From Nemophila menziesii (lineage: Eukaryota; Streptophyta; Magnoliopsida; Boraginales; Hydrophyllaceae), in assembly GCA_029959085.1 (NCBI GenBank), contig JARWIR010000021.1, positions 19,493,620-19,557,619 of the forward strand: 64,000 nucleotides of DNA, given 5' to 3'. Made by a program: the position numbers and the translations under genes. Below are positions 22,659 through 33,711 of this stretch, piece by piece; position 1 is the stretch's first letter; each line of letters opens with the position of its first letter. The notes under the pieces are model-generated. The model did not search any database. It was given only the letters and a program-made list of their open reading frames with translations, and was not told where the DNA came from.

Positions 22659-23977
22659 ATGACTAACAGAACCGGTGATTTTCGAAGAACTGCTCCTAGA
22701 AGAAAGACCACCATTGGTGGTTCACAAGATCAAGCTATTGAGATTCCTGATTCGCGTCCTAAACGAAAAATTGATGAAGTTCAGCTTGAGTCTAACAGAA
22801 AAGAAATCACAGGTCAAAAGAGAAGATTGATTGACGAGATTGAAAGTGAGACGGAACCGGAAGAGGAAATTGCGAAGAACATTGAGAAGGAAACTGAACA
22901 AGAGATTCCGGAAGCACCAGTTCAACAGAAACCTCCGCGTATGAAGATGTGGGCCCACAAGCCTAAGAGGGTTTACACTTGTTGGAATACTCAGGTTCGT
23001 GAAAGAATTGAATTTTTGAAATTTGGTGAGGAGACGAATTTTCCTAAGGGTATTATGAGTAGTGATTACAAGGAATATGCTGTGACATGTGCTAAGTTTG
23101 GTTGGAAAGAGTTACAAGAAAGGAAGCTTGAGTTTATTCCTACTTTTGTGCGAGAATTTTACGAAGGTTTAGCTACCTCCCGTGATGCCATTGATATCCG
23201 CAAAAAGGTAGTTCCTTTCTCTATTGAACGTATTCGGAAATCATTGAAACTACCCATCTTTTCTGGAACATGCCCCTTCCAAGAAACTCTTAATGACCCT
23301 TCTTTTGATTTTGAATCCCTTTGGGGACCGTGCTTGTTAATGGGACTAGCCCAATTCCTGAAGGTGAAAGATATCCTGGACAGTTTTACAGCAGTAGTTT
23401 GACACCTCGTGCTAAGGTTTGGTCTCGTTTCGTAATACCCACTTTCTTTGGTATTAAACACACTTCCGAGTTGAAGAAAGAGAACATATTTGTTATTAAG
23501 TGTATTTTGGAGGAGAAACCATTTGATGTTGCTAAGATCATTTATGATACAATCATGGAGTTCGCGAAATCACCAATGAAACAACAAAATCTAAAGTTTC
23601 CTTGTACTATTACTCAGTTGTGTCTAGACGCAAAGATTCCGCGTAAGAACGCATATATTGACATTGTTTCAGTTGGTGTGAGTATAGATTTGAGCACAAT
23701 CAAGAACATCCATGAAGAAGCAACACGAGCTACAAGAAGTCCGAGAACTCCTCAATCAAAGAGAGCGAAAACTGTACCTGAGTTGGAGTCCAAGATTCAG
23801 GTGTTGGAAGAGAATCAGGAGAAGATGATTGCTACCTTGGGAAACGTTACAAAAGAATTGGACCTATTGCGAAATTTAATCCTAGGCGTAAATACACTTC
23901 AAAGCGCGATTTATGATGCTGTTACGCGAGATAAAGGTCCAGAACGCAACACCGATAACCATCCTCGCGCTGGTTAA
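22659..23977 (+). pseudogene. Element A third ORF (Athila post-pol protein, frameshifted)
   Basis: It starts at ATG 22659, exactly 8 nt after a GAGTTTGGGGT box (22640-22650). N-terminus: Lys/Arg-rich patches (PKRKID, GQKRRL) then an acidic stretch (EIESETEPEEE). Middle: FGWKELQERKLEF, PTFVREFYEGLATS, DIRKKVVPFSIERI, KLPIF, then after the frameshift KVWSRFVIPTFFGIKHTSE, FPCTITQLCLDAKIPRK, resembling the putative plant transposon protein domain common in Athila post-pol ORFs. C-terminus: a second basic patch (PQSKRAKTV) and a coiled coil (ELESKIQVLEENQEKM...). The frame shifts by one base near 23325 (TGGGGACC). No signal peptide or membrane segment is seen, so it is not envelope-like; a dimeric nuclear protein is more plausible. 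Function unknown. Confidence 0.82.
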
Positions 23978-24039
23978 GATACGTTTTCTAAACTTTCCTC
24001 TTAGTGTAGACTAGTTTAAATGCTTTATTGAGTCTTTTC

Positions 24040-24059
24040 GAGTCGTGGGGACACGACTC
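24040..24059 (+). promoter_or_regulatory. Perfect 8-bp hairpin with GGGA loop (element A)
   Basis: GAGTCGTG (24040-24047), loop GGGA, CACGACTC (24052-24059), followed by T-rich ATTTTTGAGTTTGGGGT. It lies just after the third ORF. The same hairpin is perfect in element C (47334-47353) and decayed at two paired bases in element B (39723-39742). Confidence 0.7.
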
Positions 24060-24065
24060 ATTTTT

Positions 24066-25436
24066 GAGTTTGGGGTGGGGTTCGTTGCCTCATCCCAGTT
24101 TTTATGTGTTATTTGCTTTATTTGCTTTCAATAAAAGAATTTTTGGAGTTGCGTTTGACTGTAGAAATTTTTAAATATCCCTTTAAGCATACTTTTGATG
24201 AATCTATGATAGTAAATAGTGGACTTTAGGGATTGATATAAAACGCACTTACAATTGCATGCGAACATAGGTAATTGATAGGAAAAATTAATGAACAATG
24301 CAAATGAAGTAAGCTTGTACTCAAGGAATATGTTTGGTGTGTAGAACGTGAAATCCTAATTAGTAGAGAACCCACCTAGATATGAACTAAAGACAAGCTA
24401 TGTACTTAGGAAAATGATAGGGGCAGTTCTTTGTTAGCCATTTGTGCCTTTTAGCCTTCTATCCCTTGTATTAATTATTATCCGTCTTAGCCCACTTTGA
24501 GCCTTTAGCCTTTTCTTTGTAGCCACGATATAAGCCATTATCCCTTAGATTATTAGGCATGACCATATGACCCGCACTTGAATCACAATCCTGAGACATG
24601 TCTCGAGCTTGAGTTTGGGGTGGTGGGACCACATATGGGGAATTTAATGGGTTGGGATCGATGTGCTTTGTATTGTAGCACAATTGCAGATGATATATAC
24701 TTGTAACCCTTTGCCGGGAAATGAAGAAAAATGAAAAAGAAAGAAAAAATGAAAAAAGTTGAAAATTCATACAGTAGGAACCGGGAACCCGGATTCGTCA
24801 AAACCGGGAACCCGGTTTGCTTCTGTACAAAAAAAAATAGAAAATAAAAGAAAAATAAAAATATGAATGAATAAAACATCCGGAAAAGTGGAATTTTCTG
24901 AAAATCATCTTGTTTATAGTGGGTAGACATGGGACGCTAAATTGTTGCGTATATGGGTGAGTGAGAACATCTTTTTGAGCGTTAACTCAAGCTCGAGGAC
25001 ACTGTTGATGGTAAGTGAGGAGAGAGCCAAAAGCTCACTTCAAATTTACCAAATATACATCCACACCCGTCCTTAAGCCAATATTATAACCGTAAAGACC
25101 TCGTGATTCCTAAGTGCATAGTGAATTTATGATTATGTTGATAGGGAATACACTAGGTGGAGCGTTCAAAGCGATTTAGGATTAATGACCACCCTATAGC
25201 CATCATACAGAGATGAGTACAAGTGTAACCTTCAAGCATTGCGACTTTAATTCTATGATTGAGATTATTTAGGTTTGATGTTGCATGATTAGTGTATATG
25301 TATATTAGTTTCTAGAGTTTGCTATATGAGATTTATTTTGAGAATTGCTTTAGGGTTTATTTGCTAGCTTCTACTTGTTTATACGTTTACTTCTACCCCT
25401 TTGTTTTGTTTTGCTTTGTCGGGACGACAAAGGTTT
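24066..25436 (+). other. Conserved 3' non-coding block (element A)
   Basis: No ORF of note. It contains GAGTTTGGGGT boxes at 24066-24076 and 24611-24621, a pyrimidine-rich zone with repeated AGCC words (24440-24540), GACCCGCACTTGAATCAC-like sequence, CCTTTGCCGGG, and a GACGCTAAATT segment. The same items occur in the same order in elements B and C, making this block better conserved than the array upstream. Confidence 0.65.
24781..24815 (+). repeat. Isolated palindrome pair in the 3' block (element A)
   Basis: CCGGGAACCCGG at 24781-24792 and 24804-24815, 23 bp apart, identical in form to the pairs of the upstream array. I saw no equivalent in the 3' blocks of B or C. Confidence 0.8.
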
Positions 25437-25449
25437 GAGTTGGGGGTCT
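25437..25449 (+). promoter_or_regulatory. Polypurine tract (element A)
   Basis: GAGTTGGGGGTCT directly before the 3' LTR. It is the plus-strand primer site and a variant of the GAGTTTGGGGT box found elsewhere in the element. TTTGAGTTGGGGGTCT also precedes the 3' LTRs of B and C. Confidence 0.8.
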
Positions 25450-27009
25450 TGATGTCTCCCTAATTGTTCTTATTTTCGACCCTTGGGAGACATCATTTTT
25501 TGTGTTTATTTAATTAATTTGATAGACTTTTAGACTAAATATGCAATAATCCGGAATTCCCTTTTTATTTCTAGCATTTTTAATTTATTAAACTTTTGCG
25601 CGTAATATTGGTATTTTTAGTGAAAAGTTTACAGGTTTTAGATGTTAGCTAGGAGAGGAATCCGAGAAGAAAGTCAAAGATCGTGAATTAGAGTCAAGAC
25701 GTGAAGATAAATCCCGAAGATATTTTTTTTTAGAGCTGAAAAATCCATTTTCCAGGCCATAGAGTGCTGATTCCGAGGTGCTTAAGCGATGATTTAGCTG
25801 TTGACCTTTGAAGAGAAAACATTCCTTATCGAGTTACGGAACTTTAGCAACTAGAATGAGGTCAATCGGACTTATAACGCATCGGGAAAAGCCGTTTTAG
25901 TGAAGGTGTATCAGCAGTTACGGGATTTGGGCTTAGAATTTGGGCTTGGACATTTAATTAGTATTTTATTTTCTGGTCCAAGCCCTAGTCCGAATTTATG
26001 CTTATAAAAGGAGGTCTGGACTTCTATTTTTCACACAATTCACATTCCACAAGATTAAACACCAGAGAGAAGCAACAGAAGGAAGAAAGAAGAAGCTACA
26101 AGAGCTGGAGTGGGTCTATAGCTCCGTTCGTAGTCATTCCAATTCCGGAAATTAGGTTCTTTTTATATTTTAATTTTGTAAAAAATATGAATTCCATTTC
26201 CTTTAATTTAGTTTTTAATTTTAATATGAGCTAAGCTTTTCATAGTGCTTGATAACAAACAATGGGTGAATCTTAATTTTATGAAATAACGAATGTTGAA
26301 TTTGGGTTTATATTAAATTAAATTAGATTGGGTTTATTACTCTTTTCGATAATTTGTGATTATTTACTGATTTTAGAGTCGCGAACTAAGAACAGGTATT
26401 AGTATCTAAGCTATTCCACATAAGTGGCGTGTGGATCATCCTGACGGAGGGTTTAGGTATAGAATTAATTATTCAATCTAGGATAAAAGCTATTGATTCT
26501 GACGAACTTAGCTAATTCTAGGGCCAATGAGGTAAAACACTTAAACATCCAACGGTGGATCATAATTACCCTGACGGGACTAGTGACACTTTAGGATCGC
26601 CTTATAGTCCACCCTGACGGGGGTATAAGGAATTTAGAATCCCGACCATTGTAATTGACCAATTTAGCCCTTAAACAACATAAGTTAGGAAATAAGATTA
26701 GGAGGATCCTTGCGTTCTCAAGTACTACATCTCATATTGCGTTTTCATTCATTTTACTTGCGTCTTAGATTTTACTTGCATTTATAATTTGTTTTTCATT
26801 TAGTAGTCTTAATCAACAAAACCAAACAAACATATTATTATCTTTTATTTTCATAAGTGCATCAATCACTATTTGTTAGACATTGTGATCAACCATCCCG
26901 TCCTTGGACGAATCTGTATTATCCTTATTACTACTTGGGACAACCGTACACTTGCGGTTGTGGTTCGATTAGCATTTGCATTTATTTTAGAACACACAAA
27001 GGACCACCA
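25450..27009 (+). repeat. Element A 3' LTR
   Basis: 1560 bp, one base shorter than the 5' LTR. The terminal inverted repeat TGATGTCTCCC (25450-25460) / GGGAGACATCA (25485-25495) is perfect. TATAAAAG at 26003-26010. After CCACCA the sequence continues AGTTTTTG before unrelated DNA. Confidence 0.95.
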
Positions 27010-27729
27010 AGTTTTTGTACATGAGATATAAAACTACTCTTGTCTAGTATATTAAAGATCCCAGTTCTCACTAAAACAATATCACTACTAGAGTTTAAGA
27101 TGATTCAAATCTATCTGGTTTCTATACTCCTTGATGAGTAGATGAATTAGAAAAAAAGGGCTACTATGGATTGATTTGGAACTCCCTTGAAGACATATTT
27201 TTGAAAAATTTTATATTTGGTGTAGAAATAACTACTTTTTGTGTCTTCTGATTTATAGGTGAAATGTCCAATGGATCTGTCAACGTATTGACATATTATT
27301 AGAACAATTGATAGATGTCTAGTATTGGTGTCTTCTTCTTTGGGTATCCTCTGCCTTGTATTTCTAACATATCCTTTAACGACTCTATTCCCCATGACTC
27401 TTTTCCATCCTTTCTTTTGTAGTATTCAGTAATCAGGCATTTGGTTTCTTAACTTTGGGGGCTGCTTGAGTCATGGCTTTAGGTAACTGTGCTTTCTGGA
27501 TCTAAGTCTTGTTTATCTATCTTCAGAGGTTTGATCTTGATATTTCTTCATACATTTATCAACTAATTATAGACAATTAGGTGTTCTCAGATATTAAATA
27601 TGTGATGATTTGTTTTTCTTAATGTTTCTTCTAACACTCTACGACATTCCTACTTGATGATCCCTTAGAGGCCCGATTATCTTTATTTCTGCATCTCTAT
27701 TACACATATTTTTTCTGAAGCACTTAGAT
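27010..27729. other. Intergenic sequence between element A and the next LTR
   Basis: It begins with AGTTTTTG, matching the LTR-PBS spacer of element A. An 82-residue minus-strand ORF (27395-27147) has no recognisable motif. No other feature is supported. Confidence 0.4.
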
Positions 27730-28338
27730 TGTCACGCCCCAAGAATTATAAAGTTAAACCTCGGGACAAGACTGCCGCAAGCCTAAGATTAATATTCCTA
27801 AGCCTGCAAGGTCACCATTTACTTACGCAACATTTTAGCTTTATTCATCTTATTAAATCCTTTCAACTAATCCTTGTTCATAACTTTACATATTCTTAAA
27901 AAAAACCATAATAATAGTAAAACCATAATAATAGTATAAAGATAAACTTATTAAAATAAATCAATTTAATGCACAAACGATCAACTCCAAAACTAGAGCT
28001 CGTAAACCAATCAATCCTTCATGAGATTTCTATATTCGATATCTTGCTTTTCACACGTTCTACAAAAGGAGTTAGAATAATAGAAATGAATAATACAATA
28101 CTTCAATACATCGGAAGAGAACGGAAAATACAAATATGAAACATTATAACTAAGAATAAAATATAAATTACTTTCGGACAAATATGAAGTAATGATCCAT
28201 CTGGAAAACGAAACGTAACTAAAGAGAAACCAAAAGGTGTAACTAAATTTAAGATAGAGTACCCGATAACACTAACAAGTCAATATTAATAATATTAGTC
28301 GATCGCAAGTTGTGTCTGCATATAACCCTTACATATCC

Positions 28339-28402
28339 GGTCAAAAACTGCATTTAACCCGTGCAGCGGCGGTCAAAAACTGCATTTAACCCGTGCAGCG
28401 TC
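28339..28402 (+). repeat. 32-bp tandem repeat, two copies
   Basis: A unit beginning GGTCAAAAACTGCATTTAAC occurs at 28339-28370 and 28371-28402 with one visible mismatch, followed by a partial third start (GGTAAAAAAC). Confidence 0.85.
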
Positions 28403-29122
28403 GGTAAAAAACAGAGTACCAAATCGTTCCATGGCGATAGATACACCACTCCCTTAACCTATGCAATAACCTCTCACAATTATGCTATCCAGAAATAAGA
28501 TATTTTCATATTAGAGTATTTTTCCCAAACAAAGAACAACAATCAAAAAGACCTTAATATTAATAAACATGACTATTTAGGAATGACAAATCCAAAATAA
28601 GATAATTAAAACTTACAAAATGACATATCCCAAAATAAAAGTAACAATACACGCTCAAGAGTAACTCTTGAAAAAAATAGACACAAATGATTATGCAACA
28701 AAGTAAGATCAAAATGAAATACATATTTTTGGTTTCATTGTAAATAAACACTGAATTGAAATATAAAATAATTGTACTCTCATAGAAGTTGAAACATCAT
28801 AAAATTAGGAAGATAAACCAAAAGAAACGAATAATTAATACTTACATTCCCTTAAAGCCTCAAAATTCATGATCTTAACATCCTTTAAAATATCCATATT
28901 TTCTACTCTTATCCTCAGTCACTTCCTTGCTTTGATCAAACCCCCAAATTTTATTACCTTTGCCCAGAAGATGACCCCAGTTCCCTTTTTGTTTTTATTT
29001 CTCCCTCCTCCTCTCCTTAAAAGAATCGTGCTCCCCTTATCAGAAAATTTCCCCTCCTCCCTCTTTTGGAAGGTTCAAGACCTCTTATTATAATTACATA
29101 AAATTACCAATATAACCTTTTA

Positions 29123-32027
29123 CTAGAATTTTGGAATTAACAAAGAAACCGACTATGGAAGAAGTAGAGAAAGCGGTTACAGAATTATCAGCCTCAAAAG
29201 CTCCTGGACCTGATGGACTTAACGGTAAGTTTTACAAAGAATTTTGGGATATCATTAAATTTGATGTCCTACAGGTTATCGAGGATTTTTTTGATAATAA
29301 TTGCTCAGTGGAGACAATTAATGACACACTAATAACGCTTATCCCGAAAGGTACGGTACAAGAAAACTTAGGAGACTTTAAACCAATTTCTTGTGTCAAT
29401 TTCATTTATAAAATCATTACAAAAATCCTATCTAATCGGTTAAGAGAAATTATGAATAGCGTTATTTCCCCTACACAATCGGCTTTCATCAAAGGCCGAG
29501 CGATACAGGATAATATCATTATTGCACAAGAGATATCTTTTTTTATGAGCAGAAAACGTAAAAATAAGAAACATTTGGCGGCAGTAAAAATTGACATGGC
29601 TAAGGCATACGATCAGGTAAGATGGGGTTTTCTTCTTAAAGTTCTGGAAAAACTAGGTTTTTGCGAAACTTGGATAAATTGGATGAGGAACTGCATCACC
29701 TCAGTATCTTTTAATATAAACATAAACGGGAAAAGACTTGAAAACTTCAAACCAGGTAGGGGCCTTAGACAGGGTGACCCACTCTCACCCTTTCTGTTTT
29801 CTATCATGACTGAATCTCTCATTAGCATTATCGATCACTACATTGATAATAAACTGATTAACGGGATTAAGATTAACAGGAATTGTCCGTCGATTTCTCA
29901 CCTTTTGTTTGCAGATGACTCTCTTTTTTTTTTCTTGATTTAGAAGAAACGAATGTTGACCACTTCAAGGAATGTTTGGATATTTATTACGCGGGATCGG
30001 GACAACAAATAAATTTCCACAAATCGGCCATCATTTTTAGCAAAGAAACACCGAACAACATCAAAAATGAAATAACTATGAAACTGGACATCGGCGAAAC
30101 TGAAGACCTAGGTTATTACCTAGGAATACCGCTCTGCCATAAAAGATCGAAGGTTGAATCTCTAGAATGGATAGCAAAAAAAGTATTCAAGAATACAGAA
30201 GGATGGAAAGCGAAACTTTTATCAGAGGGTGGTAAAGAAGTACTTATCAAAGCAATACTTCAGGCCATCCCCAACTACTATATGTCTATCTTTTCTTTTC
30301 CAGTTAGTTTCTGTAATAAACTCATCTCAGCTATCTCAAATTTTTGGTGGAGTTCAGGTGAAAGAAACAGGATACATTGGGTCGCGTGGGAGAAGATAAC
30401 TGTAAGCAAATTAATCGGAGGCCTAGGATTTAAGGACTTCAAAAAAATGAACACAGTCCTTTTAGCAGCTCAAGCCTGGAGGCTGATGAATAACCCGGAT
30501 AATTTGGCAGCAAGACTCCTCAAAGGTATCTATTTTAATAAATCTAACTTATTAACATGTAAACTTAGACAAAGCAGGACATGGAGTTGGGCGAGCATTA
30601 TAGAAGGCAGGGACTTTATCACAAAACATGGAATAAAAATGATAGGTAACGGCAAAAACACGAACATATGGAATGAGAGATGGATAGATACTAGATGGAA
30701 ATTAGAGAAACCGGAAGGGTCAAATCTCACAAAAGTTAATGAACTAATGAAGGAGGATAAGGACGAATGGGATCTTGAAAAACTCGATAATATCTTTCCC
30801 GAGCCAATAATACATCTGATCGCGAAAACAAAGATAAAAGAATTTGGCATGGAAGACAAGTTTATTTGGCCTTTCTCAAGGGATGGAAAATATGATACAA
30901 AAACAGGATACAGAGTGATAATAGAAGAACAAATAACTAATAAATCCTCAACAACGGGTACTAAAACAATGCAAGAATCAGAATTTTGGAAAACAATATG
31001 GAATTCTAACATCCCAAAGAAGATAAAGTTATTTATGTGGCAACTGGTGAATAATGCAATCCCGACTAGGGATAATTTGTATAAGAGGAAGTGTGCAGAT
31101 GCCACAAACTGCTTATGGTGTAATCACGATAAAGAGGATGTAGAACACATACTTCTACATTGCAATATGTGTAAAGATATTTGGGCAGGGTCTATCCTAC
31201 AAATAAAGATTCAAGATATAAAGGAAGACAAAATAGAGGATTGGTTTCTTAAGATTATCAAAACTTTTACAAAAGGAGGATGGGATGAGAAGGTGGCACG
31301 AGATTATATAATGATCAACCTTTGGAACATTTGGAAAGCAAAGATGAAAGCCATACATGATGGGATCGCAGTAAACAGGACAGGGATTAATATTGCGTCA
31401 AGAAAACTAATGCAGGAAGTCCATGGTATTAATTGGATCACAGAAAGTTATAAAGGACTGAATAATAGGGAGGAAACAAACATGAATACTAACGGGGAAG
31501 AACAAAATCAAGACATATCTTTCTTCTGCGATGCATCCTTTTCAAATAAATGGGAACCTACGGGAGCAGCAGTTCTAGGAATTCACAAGGATAATAGCAC
31601 ATCTTTAGAACATATCTTCAACCTAGACTGCAACTCGGCTCTGGAAGGAGAAGCAAGGGCAGTCCTCAAAGCTACGCAATTAGGTGCAAATTTTCCAGGG
31701 AAGAAGTTAGTAATTTACTCGGATAACCTTGAGATCGTTCAAGGTACGAAGCAGGTGTCAGCAGCACGTTGGAATATCCAACCCATTCTACGCAAGATTA
31801 TCCACAACGCTGAAGAGCTTTGGCAAGTTTCCTTTAGACATATCAATAGGAAGCTCAACAGTAAAGCGGATAAGCTGGCGAAGGAAGCTAGGCACGCGGC
31901 AACTACTGTTAGTCGGAATACGATTAGTATTTTCGATTTATCCTCTTTGTTTAGTAAATTAGGAATTGGATAATTGTAATTTGGTTTTTGGTGCTTAGGC
32001 ACCTCCCAACGTCCAAAAAAAAAAAAA
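29123..32027 (+). mobile_element. 5'-truncated L1-type LINE with poly(A) and TSD
   Basis: Inserted inside the solo LTR. AACCTTTTA flanks both ends (29114-29122 and 32028-32036) and the 3' end carries an A13 tail after CAACGTCC (32015-32027). It starts just before the RT domain, so ORF1 and the endonuclease are missing, as is usual for truncated target-primed insertions. Confidence 0.92.
29131..31973 (+). pseudogene. LINE ORF2: RT, zf-RVT and RNase H (one frameshift)
   Basis: Open from the truncated 5' end (29131 is a TTG, not a true start) to TAG near 29943, then from the neighbouring frame to 31973. RT: SKAPGPDGLNGKFYK, LIPKGTVQENLGDFKPIS, SAFIKGRAIQDN, KIDMAKAYDQVRW (motif A), GRGLRQGDPLSPFLF (motif B), LLFADDSLFF (motif C). 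The frame is lost in the T-run right after FADD (29928-29937). Downstream: YYLGIPLCHKR, WKAKLLSEGGKEVLIKA, FWWSSGERN, then the zf-RVT with CLWC...HILLHC (about 31107-31162). RNase H: CDASF (31527), EGEA, YSDN, ADKLAKEAR with all acidic residues. Apart from one frameshift it is well preserved, hence young. Confidence 0.92.
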
Positions 32028-32123
32028 AACCTTTTAAATTTTTAAATAATATAAACTTATGAAAACCAATATTATAATATATTTTCTTTGACCCCACTTA
32101 TAATTTGGGGATATTACATAGAT

Positions 32124-32197
32124 AGGTAGGATAGTTTATTTCTTGGGGGATCAAGGTTATGAATTATGCAGCTTCTCATACAATTTTTCAGTTGTAT
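32124..32197. other. Host sequence between two solo LTRs
   Basis: Short unannotated stretch. It ends in TGTAT, the left target-site duplication of the next solo LTR. Confidence 0.5.
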
Positions 32198-33706
32198 TGG
32201 TGGGGGCAAAGGTGTGATAAATAAATAGATAAATAAAGATAATAATAAAGAGTCACACACCCTTGAGAACCACGGAACTCACTGCAAGTATCACTGATCG
32301 TTTGCAAGTTTTAATGATAAGTCAAGTTCGTTCGCAGGGATTGTATCAGTTAGATCTACTTATATTTAACAAGCATAGATGAATTTATATGTTTTAAATA
32401 AAAATATAAAAAGATGAAATAACAATCTACGCAATTAAATAATTAAAACAAATAAACAAAACAAATAACTAAATATGACTGTAAGTCAAATAGATTAGGA
32501 TTACTAATATGAGTCTATTACTAAATCGTTATTCTAACCTGTCACAGATTAAGAATTATATATTAACCAGGATTCTAAATTCTACCTAGCCTTCTCTAGG
32601 CTTAGGAGCAACCTCTCCACTACTAAGGATTCTTAAGTAATGATTGGTGATTAAATCAAACCTTTATGGCTATCTAGTTAGGCAAGGGATCAAAACTAGA
32701 CGATTATGTGGTGTTGTCAATAACTAAAAATAATCCTAAGATTGGCCAAATCTATGGTGTAACCATAAGTCAAAACACATAATAACAATATACGCCAAGC
32801 TCAATCAATTAAAATAACAAATAGTATTTAAAGACAAAATAATAATCCAACAATTAAAAGTAAACTTACAGAATAAAAGCTTAGAAATATGGTTGAGAAT
32901 AGATCTATAGCTAATTACTCTAAATATAGAGAAGGTGAGATGTAGAAGAGGAGTTTGTCAGTCTCCAATCTTCTTCTTCTTGTCTTCCTCTACAGGTCAG
33001 CTTGCTTCTTGAATGAATAGCTTGATTCTAAGGATGAATATTAATTTAAAGGACTAAGCTATTGTTTATAATTTAAGCTAATGTTTAGAACTGAGCAAGG
33101 ACATGTTTAAAATGGTATAAGGGTGTATTTATAGGTGTCTTGGAAGCCCTAATTCGTTTTCTTGAAGGAGAAGTAAGTAGTGGACTCCAAGCTCAACTCA
33201 AATTCGTAACCCTAAAAACATGAAATCAGGTCCGATTTTCTTTTGGCTCTAACAGCTTCAATATTCATCCGTTTGACGCGTATGAATATACCAAATTGAT
33301 CGTCTCGGAAAGCTCTTCAACTTTTCTCTTGACCGTTTCTCCAAATTCCACACCGTTTTTGAGATATAAGCTGATTTGTGGTCGTAGGTGCAGAAATTCA
33401 GGATTAAGGCAGCTTTTCCTTTTCCATGTTTTTAGCTTTTGTTTCCTTATCTCCAATTACCATGCTTATCTCTTCCATATCTTGTAGTCTTTGACTTGGA
33501 ATCTAATTAATCTCCATAATTATCTTTAAAGCTTTACACTAAATAAATAATTAAACCCAATATGCTCTAAAAATATTATTTTACTAAATCAAGACTCAAA
33601 ATAGGAAAGTGTAGCATTTCTCAAGAAAATCTACTATAATGACTTCTAAATCACTAAAAATGATGTCTCATCCTAATATAAATCTATCACAAATGAGTAG
33701 ACATCA
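32198..33706 (-). mobile_element. Solo LTR of the element C family, minus strand
   Basis: 1509 bp, starting TGGTGGGGGCAAAGG and ending GTAGACATCA; the reverse complement aligns end to end with element C's 1512-bp LTR. TGTAT is duplicated at 32193-32197 and 33707-33711. No internal sequence remains. Confidence 0.92.
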
Positions 33707-33711
33707 TGTAT

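Larger units (their letters stand above)
14245..27009 (+). mobile_element. Element A: full-length Athila-type Ty3/gypsy LTR retrotransposon
   Basis: It has two LTRs of 1561 and 1560 bp that differ at roughly 16 places by eye (about 99% identity), a PBS 6 nt after the 5' LTR, gag, then pol in the order protease, RT, RNase H, integrase, a third ORF after pol, and a purine-rich tract before the 3' LTR. The tRNA-Asp-type PBS, the FMDDFSVFG RT motif and the post-pol ORF are features of the Athila lineage. All genes carry stops, frameshifts or deletions, so this copy cannot move by itself. The left flank (ACACC) and right flank do not form a target-site duplication; the 3' LTR is followed by AGTTTTTG, a copy of the LTR-PBS spacer. 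Confidence 0.95.
27730..32118 (-). mobile_element. Solo LTR of a TGTAATATCCC...GGCGTGACA family, interrupted by a LINE
   Basis: Read on the minus strand the LTR starts TGTAATATCCCC (32118) and ends GGGGCGTGACA (27730), and TAGAT is duplicated on both sides (27725-27729 and 32119-32123). Removing the LINE leaves about 1.48 kb. No coding region, PBS or PPT belongs to it, so it is a solo LTR, probably Ty3/gypsy by its termini. It includes a 32-bp tandem repeat at 28339-28402. Confidence 0.82.

Noticed and set aside
22659..23977. Envelope gene of a retrovirus-like element
   Set aside because: Position after pol fits, but there is no signal peptide, cleavage site or membrane anchor, and the residues match the plant transposon-protein domain of Athila.
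14231..27022. TACAC / TACAT or inverted CTCATGTA / TACATGAG as target-site duplication of element A
   Set aside because: The first needs a mismatch and an extra C at the LTR start; the second is inverted, not direct. Probably chance.
30530..31105. 191-residue minus-strand ORF
   Set aside because: Antisense to the well-supported LINE ORF2 and without recognisable domains.
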